DNA of 64,000 bases from Acidisarcina sp. (GCA_035539175.1 DATLIY010000007.1:806001-870000); one strand, 5' to 3'; shown: positions 52,442-62,321, counted from the stretch's first letter. The notes: a model not told the origin generated them from the sequence alone. Program-made: numbers and translations.

Positions 52442-52837
52442 TTAGCTTTGCGTTGGGGAAGAGGGCGTTGCCGAGCGATTGTATGCTTCCTTGCCGGCAT
52501 CTACGGCTGCGGCGACTCTGTCAGTCTGCTCCCCGACGAACCCTTTGCTTTTGTCGACAAACTCTTCCCACTGGGCACGCCCACGCTCGACATACTCCTT
52601 GCCGCGATCGACGTACTGACCAGCCTGGGCCTTGGCACGCTCGGCAAGAGCGGAGGCCTGTTCGGCAGCCTCTTTGGAGCGCTGCTTCAGATACTCCGAT
52701 TTTTCCCGAGCCTGAGCCGCGATATCGTCGCGGGTCTCTTTCCCGGATTTCGGAGCATAAAGAACCCCAATCAAGGCTCCCAGGCCAAGACCTGCAAGAA
52801 ACCAGCTAAAACCACTGCTTTGAGTTTCCTCTGACAT
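52442..52837 (-). CDS. YtxH-domain membrane protein
   Basis: A 131-residue protein. The GLGLGALIGVLYAPKSGKETRDDI signature is the YtxH domain: a glycine-rich membrane helix followed by a charged patch. The rest is a long helix (REKSEYLKQRSKEAAEQASALAERAK). YtxH proteins are small stress-response membrane proteins of unknown function. AGGAG lies 8 bases before the ATG at 52837, so the frame to 52969 is not used. Confidence 0.85.
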   Translation of the reverse strand: MSEETQSSGFSWFLAGLGLGALIGVLYAPKSGKETRDDIAAQAREKSEYLKQRSKEAAEQASALAERAKAQAGQYVDRGKEYVERGRAQWEEFVDKSKGFVGEQTDRVAAAVDAGKEAYNRSATPSSPTQS

Positions 52838-53201
52838 ATTGATTCTCCTAGTCGCCCTAAGCGACGGTAAAACACCCGGATAGTGCCAAATACAGGTTTC
52901 CAGGCAAATCTGCACAACTGATGTAGATGCCTCGGTTAGTAGATATGCTGCCATGAAAAGAGGCAGCAAAGGAACCGGAACCTATTGCGTGGCCTCATCA
53001 TACTGTCTTCCATACCTTTAAGTCGCCTATGGAATCACTGTATTGGAGAATAAGCAAGGGTTTTCGGATGGAAACGCCTATCCCCACTCCCCCTCAAAGC
53101 GTCTTACACTAGGAGCGGCGGAGGCCGAGCCTCAGTCCACCGGTTTAATTTTGATGCAAATCTGTTGTTCCACAAACAGCGGTTTCAGGAGAAATAATTC
53201 G
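52838..53201. other. Divergent control region, no gene recognised
   Basis: This 364-base gap separates the YtxH gene from the BON-domain lipoprotein gene. It holds the ribosome sites of both (AGGAG about 8 bases before each ATG) and a few weak -10-like boxes. I see no gene or structured RNA that I can defend. Confidence 0.6.
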
Positions 53202-54299
53202 ATGCGCACTTCAGGAAAACTCGCACAATTGCTGCAAATCATGCTGGCAGCGTCCTTGCTTGTAGCAGCTTCAGGGTGCAAGAAACAGGCGGCGGACCAA
53301 GCCGCCACGGCGACGACCGCGGCACCGACGGATCAGCAGATGTCCTCGAATATAACGAGCAGATTGAACACGGAATCCGCGTTGAGTGGCCAACCTATCC
53401 AGGTGGCTGTGGATAACGGCAGGGCCACGCTGAGCGGCACGGTAACCGACGAAGCGTCTCGTTCCCTTGCTGCGAACGACGCAGCTTCCGTAGACGGAGT
53501 CAAGACGGTCATCAACAACCTGACGGTGCGGCCGGCGCGGTCGGAAGCTCCGGCGATGCAGGAGCCAGCACCTCGCAGGGAGCGTACACGCGCCTATGCG
53601 CCGGCACCAGCAGCGGAACCACCAGCGCCCGTGCACACCGCTGCCCAACGGACACCGGAGCCAGTCAAAGTTGTGAACCCGCCTGCGCCTCCCAAGCCAG
53701 TCACGCGGACCGTTACGGTACCCTCGGGCACAACCATACCGGTGCGTCTGACCGAGGCCCTGGAGACCGGCAAAACACAGCCAAACTCGGTATTCCACGC
53801 CTCTCTGGCCGGGGACCTGATCGCTGACGGCGTAACTGCGATCCCTCGCGGCGCAAGCGTGCTGGGACGCGTAATCGAGGCGAAGGACGCGACTCACTAC
53901 ACCGGCAACTCCGTGCTGACCCTCGAACTGACGCAGATCACCGCCAACGGACAAACCTTCCACCTCGTCACCGACCCCTACACCCAGCAGGGCAAGGGAC
54001 GCGGCAAGAACACGGCTGAGAAAGTGGGCGGTGGAGCGGCCATCGGTGCCCTGATTGGCGCGCTGGCAGGTGGCGGCAAGGGTGCGGCTATCGGCGCGGC
54101 GACTGGCGGCGGCGTGGGCGCCGGAGCCAACACCATCACCCGAGGAGAGCAGGTAAAGCTGCCCTCCGAAAGCATGGTGAACTTCCGCCTTCAGAACCCC
54201 ATCTCGGTGACGACGACAACCACCCCAGGTGGACAGCAGGTCAAGTCCTATGACAGTGGCGATACATCCCAACCCGATCCAACGCTGCAGCAGCGCTAG
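53202..54299 (+). CDS. BON-domain lipoprotein with glycine-zipper segment
   Basis: A 365-residue exported protein. The lipobox is LVAASGC (lipidated Cys about 26). A BON domain follows (about 45-110: [35 protein letters not shown]), then a Pro/Ala/Arg-rich linker (120-175). Next is a beta-rich region (185-275) with [13 protein letters not shown] glycine zipper (about 280-315: [27 protein letters not shown]) resembles the membrane segments of outer-membrane lipoproteins. The function is unknown; an envelope-stability role like OsmY or SlyB proteins is inferred. The ATG has AGGAGA upstream. Confidence 0.82.
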   Translation: MRTSGKLAQLLQIMLAASLLVAASGCKKQAADQAATATTAAPTDQQMSSNITSRLNTESALSGQPIQVAVDNGRATLSGTVTDEASRSLAANDAASVDGVKTVINNLTVRPARSEAPAMQEPAPRRERTRAYAPAPAAEPPAPVHTAAQRTPEPVKVVNPPAPPKPVTRTVTVPSGTTIPVRLTEALETGKTQPNSVFHASLAGDLIADGVTAIPRGASVLGRVIEAKDATHYTGNSVLTLELTQITANGQTFHLVTDPYTQQGKGRGKNTAEKVGGGAAIGALIGALAGGGKGAAIGAATGGGVGAGANTITRGEQVKLPSESMVNFRLQNPISVTTTTTPGGQQVKSYDSGDTSQPDPTLQQR

Positions 54300-54307
54300 A
54301 AGCTGCG

Positions 54308-54348
54308 AAACACGATGGGGGAGGCACGAGGCCTCCCCCATCGTGTTT
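54308..54348. terminator. Bidirectional terminator between the lipoprotein and fad genes
   Basis: An 18-bp perfect stem (AAACACGATGGGGGAGGC and its complement) with a 5-base loop lies between the convergent lipoprotein and FadE-like genes, 9 bases from each side's stop codon. It has short A/T runs at both ends. Confidence 0.85.
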
Positions 54349-54357
54349 CTGTACACA

Positions 54358-56157
54358 CTAGATCGAGTAGCGCCCTGCCTCGATCATCGCTCTTGCCACG
54401 GAACGGCTGACTTCAATGGTGTTCACCGGCGTATGCTTCGACAGGCGCCGGAAGATGGCCAGTTGCGTCCGCAGCATATCTCCCTCTGCGACAGCCGCCA
54501 GCACGCGGCGGGCGGCGTTCTCGATCACCGAGAAGCAGTTCTCCGCATGGACCCTGGTTATAGCCTGAGCGATAGCCGCGGAAGTGGAACCGGACTGGTG
54601 CAACTTTTGCGCACGCAGCAGTGCCGACTCCAGCGAATAGACCTGAATCAGAATGTCGGCAAGCTCCCCCATCACCTCCTGCTGATCCACTAACGCAGCC
54701 ATGTACTTCTGCGAAGCCGCGCCGGCGGCAAAGAGAGCTATTTTTTTTGCGCTGGCCAGCAGAGCAACTTCGCCGGCGAGCGGGTCGCTGGATTCCCCGG
54801 CATCTTCAAACGAAGGCGGCGCCATCACCTCTTCCATCAGCCTGGAGATTGCAGGCATGAGCGCAAGCTGGCCGGTCATGGCGCGCTTCATCAGCCAGCC
54901 GGTAATGATGAGGCGATTGATCTCGTTGGTGCCTTCGAAGATGCGGTTGATGCGCGAGTCGCGGTAGGCGCGCTCCGCCGGATACTCCTCCACGTAACCG
55001 TAACCGGCGTAAATCTGCACCATGTGATCCGTGACCATGTCGAGCATCTCCGACCCATACACCTTCAGGATGGAACACTCCACGGCGTACTCTTCGACGC
55101 GCTTCTGAATCTCGCGCGAGGAGTGCGCGGCATCTGCGGCAAGGGTCGCCAGCGCCTGATCGATCATGCCCACCGTGCGATATGCCATGCTTTCGCCGGC
55201 AAAGATCCCAATAGCGCAGGCAGCAATCTTCTCCTGCACCATCCCAAACTCCGCGATAGGCTTGCCAAAGGCCATGCGCTCCTTCGCATAGCGGATGCTG
55301 TTGCCGAGAGAGCCGCGCGCCCCTCCCAGGCATGCTGCGGCCAGCTTGAAGCGTCCAATGTTCAGGATGTTAAACGCGATATATTGGCCCTTCCCTGCCT
55401 CGCCGAGAAGATTCTCCACCGGCACCTTGCAGTCGGAAAGAATCAGCGGGCAGGTAGACGATCCTCGAATCCCCAGCTTGTGCTCTTCCGCGCCAATCGA
55501 AAGCCCCGGCGTTCCGCGCTCGATGAGGAAGGCGGAGAACTTCTCTCCATCGATCTTGGCGAAGACGGTAAACACATCGGCAAATCCTGCATTCGTGATC
55601 CACATCTTCTCGCCGTTCAGGATGTAGTGTTTGCCATCCGCCGAGAGTTCGGCGCGCGTGCGGATATTCATTGCATCCGAGCCCGAGGTCGCCTCGGACA
55701 GCGCATAGGCTCCAATCCATTCGCCGGTCGCCAGCTTCGGCAGATACTTCTTCTTCTGATCCTCCGTGCCGTACCAGACAATCGGGAGCGTTCCAATGCC
55801 AACATGTGCGCTGAAGGCAACCGAAAAGCTCGCATAGACAGAGAGACGGTCGGCAACAATTGCGGACGTGGTCTTATCCATTGCCAGGCCGCCATACTCC
55901 TCCGGTATATCGACCGCCATCAGGCCGAGATCCCCTGCTTTTTTCAGGATGCTGCGGGTGACCTCGAAGTTCTTGGCTTCGATCTGATCGGATGCCGGCA
56001 GCACCTCGCTCACCGCAAACTGTGCAGCGGTATCGGCGATCTGGCGCTGCTCTTCGCTGAAGTCTTCAGGAGTAAAGACCTCCTCTGCTGTGCGGTTTTC
56101 GATCAGGAAACTTCCGCCTGCTACGGGCTTGGCGATGGGAGATGCAACGGTGGCCAT
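54358..56157 (-). CDS. Acyl-CoA dehydrogenase, FadE/very-long-chain type
   Basis: An FAD enzyme for the first step of beta-oxidation. At 599 residues it is of the long class (as Bacillus FadE or VLCAD) with a roughly 180-residue C-terminal helical extension. SEATSGSDAMNIRT and WITNAG contact FAD and substrate, and the catalytic Glu is in RIFEGTNEI. The ATG has GGAG upstream. It is the last gene of the fad operon, 57 bases after the thiolase. The substrate is probably medium or long acyl-CoA. Confidence 0.92.
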   Translation of the reverse strand: MATVASPIAKPVAGGSFLIENRTAEEVFTPEDFSEEQRQIADTAAQFAVSEVLPASDQIEAKNFEVTRSILKKAGDLGLMAVDIPEEYGGLAMDKTTSAIVADRLSVYASFSVAFSAHVGIGTLPIVWYGTEDQKKKYLPKLATGEWIGAYALSEATSGSDAMNIRTRAELSADGKHYILNGEKMWITNAGFADVFTVFAKIDGEKFSAFLIERGTPGLSIGAEEHKLGIRGSSTCPLILSDCKVPVENLLGEAGKGQYIAFNILNIGRFKLAAACLGGARGSLGNSIRYAKERMAFGKPIAEFGMVQEKIAACAIGIFAGESMAYRTVGMIDQALATLAADAAHSSREIQKRVEEYAVECSILKVYGSEMLDMVTDHMVQIYAGYGYVEEYPAERAYRDSRINRIFEGTNEINRLIITGWLMKRAMTGQLALMPAISRLMEEVMAPPSFEDAGESSDPLAGEVALLASAKKIALFAAGAASQKYMAALVDQQEVMGELADILIQVYSLESALLRAQKLHQSGSTSAAIAQAITRVHAENCFSVIENAARRVLAAVAEGDMLRTQLAIFRRLSKHTPVNTIEVSRSVARAMIEAGRYSI

Positions 56158-56214
56158 AGATCCGCTCCTAACTTCCGATTCTTAACCCTGGTTGGAGCTG
56201 CGCCGAATGCCGGC

Positions 56215-57399
56215 TCAGCTCAGATTCTCAAAAATTCCGGCAGCGCCCATGCCTCCGCCCACACACATGGTCACCATGCCATAGTGCGAGCCACGCCGCT
56301 TCATCTCGTGCAGCAAGGTTGCGGTAAGCTTCGCTCCGGTGCAGCCCAAAGGATGGCCCAGAGCGATTGCTCCTCCATTTACGTTGACCTTCGCAGGATC
56401 GGCGCCCAGTTGTTGCGTCACAGCCAGAGCCTGGGTGGCGAAGGCTTCGTTCAATTCGATCAGGTCGATATCGTTGAGCGTTAACCCTGCGAGCTTCAGC
56501 GCCTTGGGAACAGCATGAACCGGCCCCAACCCCATCTCCTCCGGCAGGCAGCCGCAGGTTGCGAAGGCTACAAAACGAGCTATGGGCCGCAGCCCCAACT
56601 GCTTCGCCCGATCCGCAGACATCACTACGGAGGCAGCGGCTCCATCGGAGGTCTGCGAGGAATTGCCCGCCGTTACCACTCCATTGGCGTGGAATGCGGG
56701 CTTCAACTTTGCCAGGGCTTCCATTGAAGTGTCTGCGCGGGGGCCCTCATCGGTGCGAAAGACCGTCTGTTTCGTCTCCGGCTTGGTTGCCTTTTGGGTT
56801 GGCGAGATATTTGTCACCGTTACAGGCACAATCTCCTGTGCAAAGCGTCCAGATTGGATGGCGTCGAGCGCCTTGCGGTGACTGCCTAGGGAAAATTCAT
56901 CTGCCTGATCGCGGGTGATGTGATATTTCTGCGCCACTCGCTCCGCGGTCAGGCCCATGCTGAGATACGAATCGGGGTAGTTCTCCACCAGCCAGGGGTT
57001 GGCGCTGATCTTGTTGCCCCCCATCGGCACCATGCTCATCGACTCGGTTCCGCCTGCAAGAATCACCGTCGCCCCGCCACCGCGAATTCTCTCTGCGGCG
57101 ATCGCAATCGATTGCAGGCCCGACGCGCAGAAGCGATTCACCGTCATCGAAGAAACATCGACCGGCAGCCCTGCACGCAGGCTCGCGATGCGGGCCACGT
57201 TCATTCCCTGCTCGGCCTCCGGCATGGCGCAGCCAAGAATCACGTCATCCAACTCTTTCGCATCAAGCTGCGGGATATTCTCCAGCGCGCCACGGATCGC
57301 AACCGCTCCCAGATCGTCCGGCCGCGTCGTAGCAAGTGCTCCCTTGCCGGAGCGCCCAACCGCGGTGCGAACGGTGCTGACAATTACCGCATCTGCCAT
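56215..57399 (-). CDS. Acetyl-CoA acyltransferase (thiolase), FadA-like
   Basis: A thiolase of 394 residues that releases acetyl-CoA. The catalytic triad is visible: Cys in [11 protein letters not shown] (about 90), His in [12 protein letters not shown] (about 350) and Cys in [10 protein letters not shown] (about 380). The length is normal. AAGGAG lies 9 bases before the ATG. It is in the order FadN-like, secreted unknown, FadA-like, FadE-like, as in Bacillus fadNAE except for the inserted gene. Confidence 0.93.
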   Translation of the reverse strand: MADAVIVSTVRTAVGRSGKGALATTRPDDLGAVAIRGALENIPQLDAKELDDVILGCAMPEAEQGMNVARIASLRAGLPVDVSSMTVNRFCASGLQSIAIAAERIRGGGATVILAGGTESMSMVPMGGNKISANPWLVENYPDSYLSMGLTAERVAQKYHITRDQADEFSLGSHRKALDAIQSGRFAQEIVPVTVTNISPTQKATKPETKQTVFRTDEGPRADTSMEALAKLKPAFHANGVVTAGNSSQTSDGAAASVVMSADRAKQLGLRPIARFVAFATCGCLPEEMGLGPVHAVPKALKLAGLTLNDIDLIELNEAFATQALAVTQQLGADPAKVNVNGGAIALGHPLGCTGAKLTATLLHEMKRRGSHYGMVTMCVGGGMGAAGIFENLS

Positions 57400-57416
57400 G
57401 TCTCTTGCTCCTTGTA

Positions 57417-58001
57417 TTACTCCGCTCCCTCAATCTGGAGCCACGTGCCGTTCTGGTTGTAACGAATCTCCAGGTATCGATCGACGATGGAGACTTGGAT
57501 TCCATCGTGGTCGTAGGAAGCGGACTGGCTGCCTGCCACGCGCTGCACAAGCTGCGGCTCGGCTACATCCAGTCCCCATGCAAAGCCCAGTGTTCCCTTC
57601 AAACTTACCTGCAGCCGATCCACGTCCTTCGCGTTCTCAAGTTCGATGGGCAGTCCAAGCGCATTGCCGCGAAAAACCAGCAGCGAACTCGTGCCTCCAT
57701 GCGAACAGAGAACCGCCCAATCGAGACTTCCCCGCTGCCAGAAGTCCCCATGAATGACATTCTCGGGACGGTGCGCCTGGAAGGTTTGCGGCACCAGGCA
57801 GTGGCGTTCTTCCAGTGCATAACGGACCGGCGCGGGCAGTTCAGGAAATGCCGACAGCGGCAGCCGCCGAATCTTGTACGGCAGCGTCTTGCCTGCGAAA
57901 TCAAACTGCCCTGCCTCTACCTGTTCCATTGCCTGGGCGCAGGCGGATATCCCCTGGACCGCGCCAAGTAACAGCAGGCAAACTGTGAGCGATCTTTGCA
58001 A
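57417..58001 (-). CDS. Secreted protein of unknown function inside the fad operon
   Basis: A 194-residue protein with a signal peptide (about 1-24, ending AQAMEQ). The mature part has PLSAFPELP and a beta-rich segment with WAVLCSHGGTSSLLVFRGN, and later RYLEIRYNQNGTWLQIE. I recognise no family. It starts at TTG 2 bases after the FadN-like stop with AAGGA upstream, so it is coupled to that gene. An exported protein between two cytoplasmic beta-oxidation enzymes is odd. Confidence 0.75.
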   Translation of the reverse strand: MQRSLTVCLLLLGAVQGISACAQAMEQVEAGQFDFAGKTLPYKIRRLPLSAFPELPAPVRYALEERHCLVPQTFQAHRPENVIHGDFWQRGSLDWAVLCSHGGTSSLLVFRGNALGLPIELENAKDVDRLQVSLKGTLGFAWGLDVAEPQLVQRVAGSQSASYDHDGIQVSIVDRYLEIRYNQNGTWLQIEGAE

Positions 58002-58003
58002 CG

Positions 58004-60529
58004 TTAGTTCCTTAATGGCTTGCCGGTCTTGAGCGTGAACGCGATGCGCTCCTGCGTTTTGCGCTCGCCGCAGAGCGAGAGGAAGGCTTCGCGTTCGAGA
58101 TCCAGAAAATATTGCTCGCTGACCAGGCTGCCGGGTGTGAGAGTTCCCCCACAGAGAATGTGCGCCACTTTGCTCGCCACCTTCAAGTCGTGATCACTGA
58201 TGTACTCCGCTTGCCGCATCATATGAATTCCCAGCTTGAGCGTCGGCAACACAGCCTCTCCTGCCACCGGAATCCTGGCACGTTCGACGGGTGCGGAATA
58301 GCCCGCCTCCGCCAACGTAAGAGCGGTCTGTTTCGCATCGAGCAGGATGCGGTTGCGGTGCAGCGTTATCCGGTCGCACGGCGCCAGAAGACCGAGCGTA
58401 CGCGCCTCCAGCGCGGAGGTGGACACCTTAGCCATCGCCACTATTTCCAGAGATTTCTTGAGCGCATCCAGCATCTCGCCGGACATGGCGAACTTTGCCG
58501 GAGGATCATTCGGCGCAGGCTTCGCGATAGCTGCGGCTGCATCGATCGCGCGCAGAGCCATCTCCTTGGTGCCGCCTCCACCAGGAACCAGGCCGACGCC
58601 AGCCTCCACCAGCCCCATATACAACTCGGCATGGGGCTGACGACGCGCGGCGTGCAACGCGATCTCCGTTCCACCGCCGAGGCAGAGCCCAAAGGGCGCA
58701 ACCACCACCGGACGCGGGCAGAATTTGATCGATGCGGTCATTCGCTGAAAGGCCCGCACCGCCAGATCGAGATCCTCCCACTCCCCCTCCTGTGCGGCGA
58801 GAAGCAGTTGCATCAGGTTTGCGCCCACTGAGAAGTTTTCCGCATCCCCCGAGATCACGAATCCGCGAAACTGCTGCACCGGTTCGCTGTCGCGATGGAG
58901 AACCTGGGTGACGAGATGCACAATGTCATCGCCGATTGCATTCTTGAGCGAGTGCAGCTCGATGCAGCCGATGCCATCTCCAAGATCCACCAGCGATGCT
59001 CCGGCATTCTTGCGCACAACGCCGTGTGCCTTGCGAAACATGGCGACAGTGGCAATCCCTTCGGGCAGAATGACGGGCTCATATTCCCCTGACACAGGGT
59101 TGAAGCAAACGCGGCCGGAAGCCTGGCTGGCGTCGTCCTTGTACCAGGAAGAATGTCCCGCAGCGAGCAGCTTCTCGACATTGGGACAGATGGGCTCGTT
59201 CATGGCCCGCATGTGCTCCACCGTCTCTGCTACGCCAGCCGCATCCCACATTTCAAAGGGACCCAGCTCCCAATTAAATCCAGCGTGCATGGCGCGATCT
59301 ATCGAAGGAATGTCGTCGGCTATCTCGGGTACGCGGTCGGCGGCATAGTTCCACAGGCGAGCCAGCAAGGGCCACAGGAAGGCTGCGGCCTTGTCCTTTC
59401 GGGGCTCCGCCGCGAGCAGCATCTTGAGCCGTGCCCCCAGGGATTCAGCGTTCTTCGCCATGTCCAGGGCGGCAAGCTTCGCCTTTGCCAGCGGGCGGTA
59501 TTCCACCGTGTTCACATCGAGGGCGAGGCGCAACTCCTTGCCCTCCGCATCTTTTTCTTTTTTGTAGAATCCTTGCCCGGCCTTGTCGCCCAGCCAGTGC
59601 CGCTCCAGCATCGTCTTGAGAAAGGCAGGCAGATCCGCCGAGCTGCCATCGCTGCCACCCGAACGCGCAAAGTTAGCGGCAACGTGGGCAAGCACGTCGA
59701 TGCCGACCATGTCCGCAAGGCGAAAGGTTCCCGTGCGCGGCCACCCGATGGCCGAACCCGTCAGCGCATCTACCTCTTCAATGGAGAGTCCCTGCTGCAT
59801 CATCAGGCGAATCGACGTAAACAGCGTGAAGACTCCGATACGATTCGCCACGAAGTTCGGCGTGTCATGGGAATAAACAACTGTCTTGCCCAGCCGCTGA
59901 TCCACGAACCTCGCAATGTCCGCGACTACCTCCGGGTCGGACTCCGGCGTAGGAATGATCTCCACCAGCCGCATATAACGCGGAGGGTTGAAGAAGTGTG
60001 TCCCGAACCAGCGCCGGTGATACCCGCGATTGCGAAACTCCTCGGGCAAACCGGCGGCGATGGAGGCGATGGGCAACCCGCTGGTATTCGTCGTCAGGAT
60101 GGCCAGCGGCGCCAGATGAGGCAATATCTTCCCCAGCAGACTCTGCTTGATGGTGAGATCTTCTGTCACTGCCTCAATCACCCAGTCACATCCGGCGAGT
60201 TGCGGCAAATCATCTTCAAAGTTGCCCGGAGTCACAAGCTGCGCCAGCGAAGCCTCATAGAACGCAGCAGGCTTGGCCTTCAACAGCGCTTCGATGGCCT
60301 GCACCGCGATCCGGCTTCGATTCGCCTGTTCGCCTGCAGGAACGATATCGAGCAACAAAACGGGAACCCCCGCGTTCGCCAGATGCGCTGCGATGCGGGA
60401 GCCCATGGTTCCAGCTCCCAGAACTGCAGCGCGGCGGATCAACGGTAGTTTCGCGGGTAGTTTCGCGGAGAGCTCCGCTGACAGCTCGCGTGAAACCGGC
60501 TGGACATCTCCTGAAACCATGCTGCTCAT
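58004..60529 (-). CDS. 3-hydroxyacyl-CoA dehydrogenase/enoyl-CoA hydratase, FadN-like
   Basis: A bifunctional beta-oxidation enzyme of 841 residues. The NAD-binding GAGTMGSRIAAHL is at about 38-50, and the dehydrogenase helical domain follows (GSAIGWPRTGTF). A crotonase domain is near the C-terminus (GLCLGGGTEIALHAARRQP; VPGGGGTKE). The domain order dehydrogenase-hydratase matches Bacillus FadN, not E. coli FadB. ATG 60529 has AAGGAG 8 bases upstream. A 20-residue Leu/Ser/Ala-rich N-terminal stretch includes a 12-bp tandem duplication. It is the first gene of the operon. Confidence 0.9.
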   Translation of the reverse strand: MSSMVSGDVQPVSRELSAELSAKLPAKLPLIRRAAVLGAGTMGSRIAAHLANAGVPVLLLDIVPAGEQANRSRIAVQAIEALLKAKPAAFYEASLAQLVTPGNFEDDLPQLAGCDWVIEAVTEDLTIKQSLLGKILPHLAPLAILTTNTSGLPIASIAAGLPEEFRNRGYHRRWFGTHFFNPPRYMRLVEIIPTPESDPEVVADIARFVDQRLGKTVVYSHDTPNFVANRIGVFTLFTSIRLMMQQGLSIEEVDALTGSAIGWPRTGTFRLADMVGIDVLAHVAANFARSGGSDGSSADLPAFLKTMLERHWLGDKAGQGFYKKEKDAEGKELRLALDVNTVEYRPLAKAKLAALDMAKNAESLGARLKMLLAAEPRKDKAAAFLWPLLARLWNYAADRVPEIADDIPSIDRAMHAGFNWELGPFEMWDAAGVAETVEHMRAMNEPICPNVEKLLAAGHSSWYKDDASQASGRVCFNPVSGEYEPVILPEGIATVAMFRKAHGVVRKNAGASLVDLGDGIGCIELHSLKNAIGDDIVHLVTQVLHRDSEPVQQFRGFVISGDAENFSVGANLMQLLLAAQEGEWEDLDLAVRAFQRMTASIKFCPRPVVVAPFGLCLGGGTEIALHAARRQPHAELYMGLVEAGVGLVPGGGGTKEMALRAIDAAAAIAKPAPNDPPAKFAMSGEMLDALKKSLEIVAMAKVSTSALEARTLGLLAPCDRITLHRNRILLDAKQTALTLAEAGYSAPVERARIPVAGEAVLPTLKLGIHMMRQAEYISDHDLKVASKVAHILCGGTLTPGSLVSEQYFLDLEREAFLSLCGERKTQERIAFTLKTGKPLRN
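60444..60467 (-). repeat. 12-bp tandem duplication in the FadN-like gene
   Basis: GGTAGTTTCGCG occurs twice in perfect tandem (60444-60455 and 60456-60467) in the N-terminal extension of the FadN-like gene, giving a KLPAKLP repeat. Confidence 0.8.
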
Positions 60530-60602
60530 CGGCTGAACTCCTTCGAGGTGACGGAACGCTCTGTGCGGCAAGCCTGCGAATCAGACTAATAAAAACTGTC
60601 GA

Positions 60603-60632
60603 AGCATAATGAATGACGATTCATTTGGTCAA
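60603..60632 (-). promoter_or_regulatory. fad operon promoter
   Basis: On the minus strand: TTGACC (60627-60632), an 18-base spacer, TATGCT (60603-60608). The start would be about 65 bases before the FadN-like ATG. A palindrome sits exactly in the spacer. The whole gap 60530-60791 shows no gene. Confidence 0.6.
60608..60627. promoter_or_regulatory. Palindromic operator, FadR (TetR family)-like
   Basis: AATGAATGACGATTCATT (60608-60625) is a perfect 7-4-7 palindrome. Read as TGAATGACGATTCATTTG (60610-60627) it matches the Bacillus TetR-type FadR consensus as I recall it (TGAATGAMTANTCATTCA) at 15 of 18 positions. It lies between the -35 and -10 of the fad operon, the usual place for a repressor site. 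Confidence 0.6.
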
Positions 60633-60791
60633 GACGGCGACCTAAGTGACGAAATACCAACATATTTGGCGGCGTACTGAGGTTTGACATGGCGGGAGCG
60701 GGCGGGTAGTTTCGGAATTACTCCCTCCCACCCGTTGATGGGCCATTGGCCAATCGACGCCGGCAGGAGTTTTCCGAGGTCGAATCAGCAC

Positions 60792-62321
60792 ATGAACTAT
60801 CCATCGCGTCTGGCTGCTCGCTCGCTCCTCCTGATGTGCGTCCTCACTCTGTCCGCGTACGCACAGGATCTGGCGAGCTTTGAGAAACGAATCACGACCA
60901 AGGTGCTCCCCAATGGGCTCACGCTCATCGTCTGTGAAAGACCGGAGGCACCAGTCTTCTCCTTCTGGACGATCGTGAATGCCGGAGACGCCAACGATCC
61001 CGGCGGCCAGTCTGGCCTGGCGCATATGTTTGAGCATCTCGCCTTCAAGGGCACCAAGGATATAGGCACCACGGATTATGCCGCGGAGAAGGTTGCGCTG
61101 GCCAAGGTGGAAGCAGCCTACGCCGCTTATGACCTGGAATTCCGCAAGCGCGTCGGGCAGGATCCCGCCCGGTTGAAGCAGTTGAAGGCGGACTTCGACG
61201 CCGCTACGGTGGCAGCGCAGAAGTACGTCATCCCCAACCAGTTCACGGAGATTGCCGAACAAAACGGCGCCACCGGCGTGAATGCATCCACCAGCCTCGA
61301 TTCCACGCAGTACTTCTGGAGCATGCCGTCGAATCGCTTCGAATTGTGGGCCTACCTGGAGAGCGATCGCATCCAGAATCCTGTGCCGCGCGAGTTCTAT
61401 AAGGAGCGGGAGGTGGTGATGGAAGAGCGCCGAATGCGCTCGGACTCCAACCCCATTGGCCGCATGGTGGAGCAGTTTCTGGCGACTGCCTATGTCGCTC
61501 ATCCTTACGGGCGTCCCGGCGTCGGATGGGCCTCGGAGCTCAGCCAGATTACCGCTACCGAAGCCGGAGCCTTTCACCAGGCCTACTATGTTCCGGCGAA
61601 CATCGTGATTGGCGTCGCAGGGGATATCAAAGCCTCCACGGCTATGCCCATTCTCGAGAAGTATTTCGGACGCATCCCCGCCGGCAACCCGCCGGAAGAG
61701 ATGACTACGGTCGAACCTCCGCAGCGGGCGGAAAAGACGGTACTCATCCGCGAGGCGACGCAACCCTTCTTTATCGAGGGCTACCACAGGCCCGACTATC
61801 GCGACCCGGATGACGCAGTGTACGCGGCTATTTCGGATATCTTCTCCAACGGGCGCACCTCGCGCCTCTATCGCAGCCTGGTTCGGGATCAGCAGATTGC
61901 CGCTGTCGCCCAGGGCTTCAGCGGATTCCCCGGAGACAAATATCCTGGCCTCTTCGCCTTCTACGCGGTTCCCGTACCGGGCCATACTCCGCAGCAGATG
62001 CGCGATGCTATCCATAAAGAAATCGACATGCTGAAGACATCTCCGGTGAGCGATGACGAACTGGCGATGTTCAAGACCCGCGCGCGCGCCGATCTGCTTC
62101 GGGGGCTTGCCGATAACCAGGGCCTCGCCGAGCAATTGGCCGTTTACCAGATGCGCTACGGGGACTGGCGCGAGCTCTTCAAACAATTGGACCGGATCGA
62201 CAAGGTATCCAAGGCGGATATTCAGCGAGTGGCCAACAAGATCTTCGTCGATAGCAACAGGACCTCAGCAATGATTGAATTTGCGGCACCGAAATCCGCA
62301 CAAAACGGGGGTGCAAAGTGA
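60792..62321 (+). CDS. M16 family zinc peptidase, catalytic type, exported
   Basis: A 509-residue peptidase with a signal peptide (up to SAYAQ, about residue 24). The inverted zinc site HMFEH follows in GLAHMFEHLAFKG, and the distal glutamate ligand fits a downstream VVMEERRM segment. The remaining M16 half has DRIDKVSKADIQRVA. I chose ATG 60792 because the signal peptide starts there. The next gene overlaps it (GTGA) and encodes a related protein without the zinc site, so a heterodimer as in PqqF-type or mitochondrial processing peptidases is likely. Confidence 0.9.
   Translation: MNYPSRLAARSLLLMCVLTLSAYAQDLASFEKRITTKVLPNGLTLIVCERPEAPVFSFWTIVNAGDANDPGGQSGLAHMFEHLAFKGTKDIGTTDYAAEKVALAKVEAAYAAYDLEFRKRVGQDPARLKQLKADFDAATVAAQKYVIPNQFTEIAEQNGATGVNASTSLDSTQYFWSMPSNRFELWAYLESDRIQNPVPREFYKEREVVMEERRMRSDSNPIGRMVEQFLATAYVAHPYGRPGVGWASELSQITATEAGAFHQAYYVPANIVIGVAGDIKASTAMPILEKYFGRIPAGNPPEEMTTVEPPQRAEKTVLIREATQPFFIEGYHRPDYRDPDDAVYAAISDIFSNGRTSRLYRSLVRDQQIAAVAQGFSGFPGDKYPGLFAFYAVPVPGHTPQQMRDAIHKEIDMLKTSPVSDDELAMFKTRARADLLRGLADNQGLAEQLAVYQMRYGDWRELFKQLDRIDKVSKADIQRVANKIFVDSNRTSAMIEFAAPKSAQNGGAK

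Noticed and set aside
59153-60448. 431-codon plus-strand frame opposite the FadN-like gene
   Set aside because: A shadow of the bifunctional enzyme; no ribosome site or domain.
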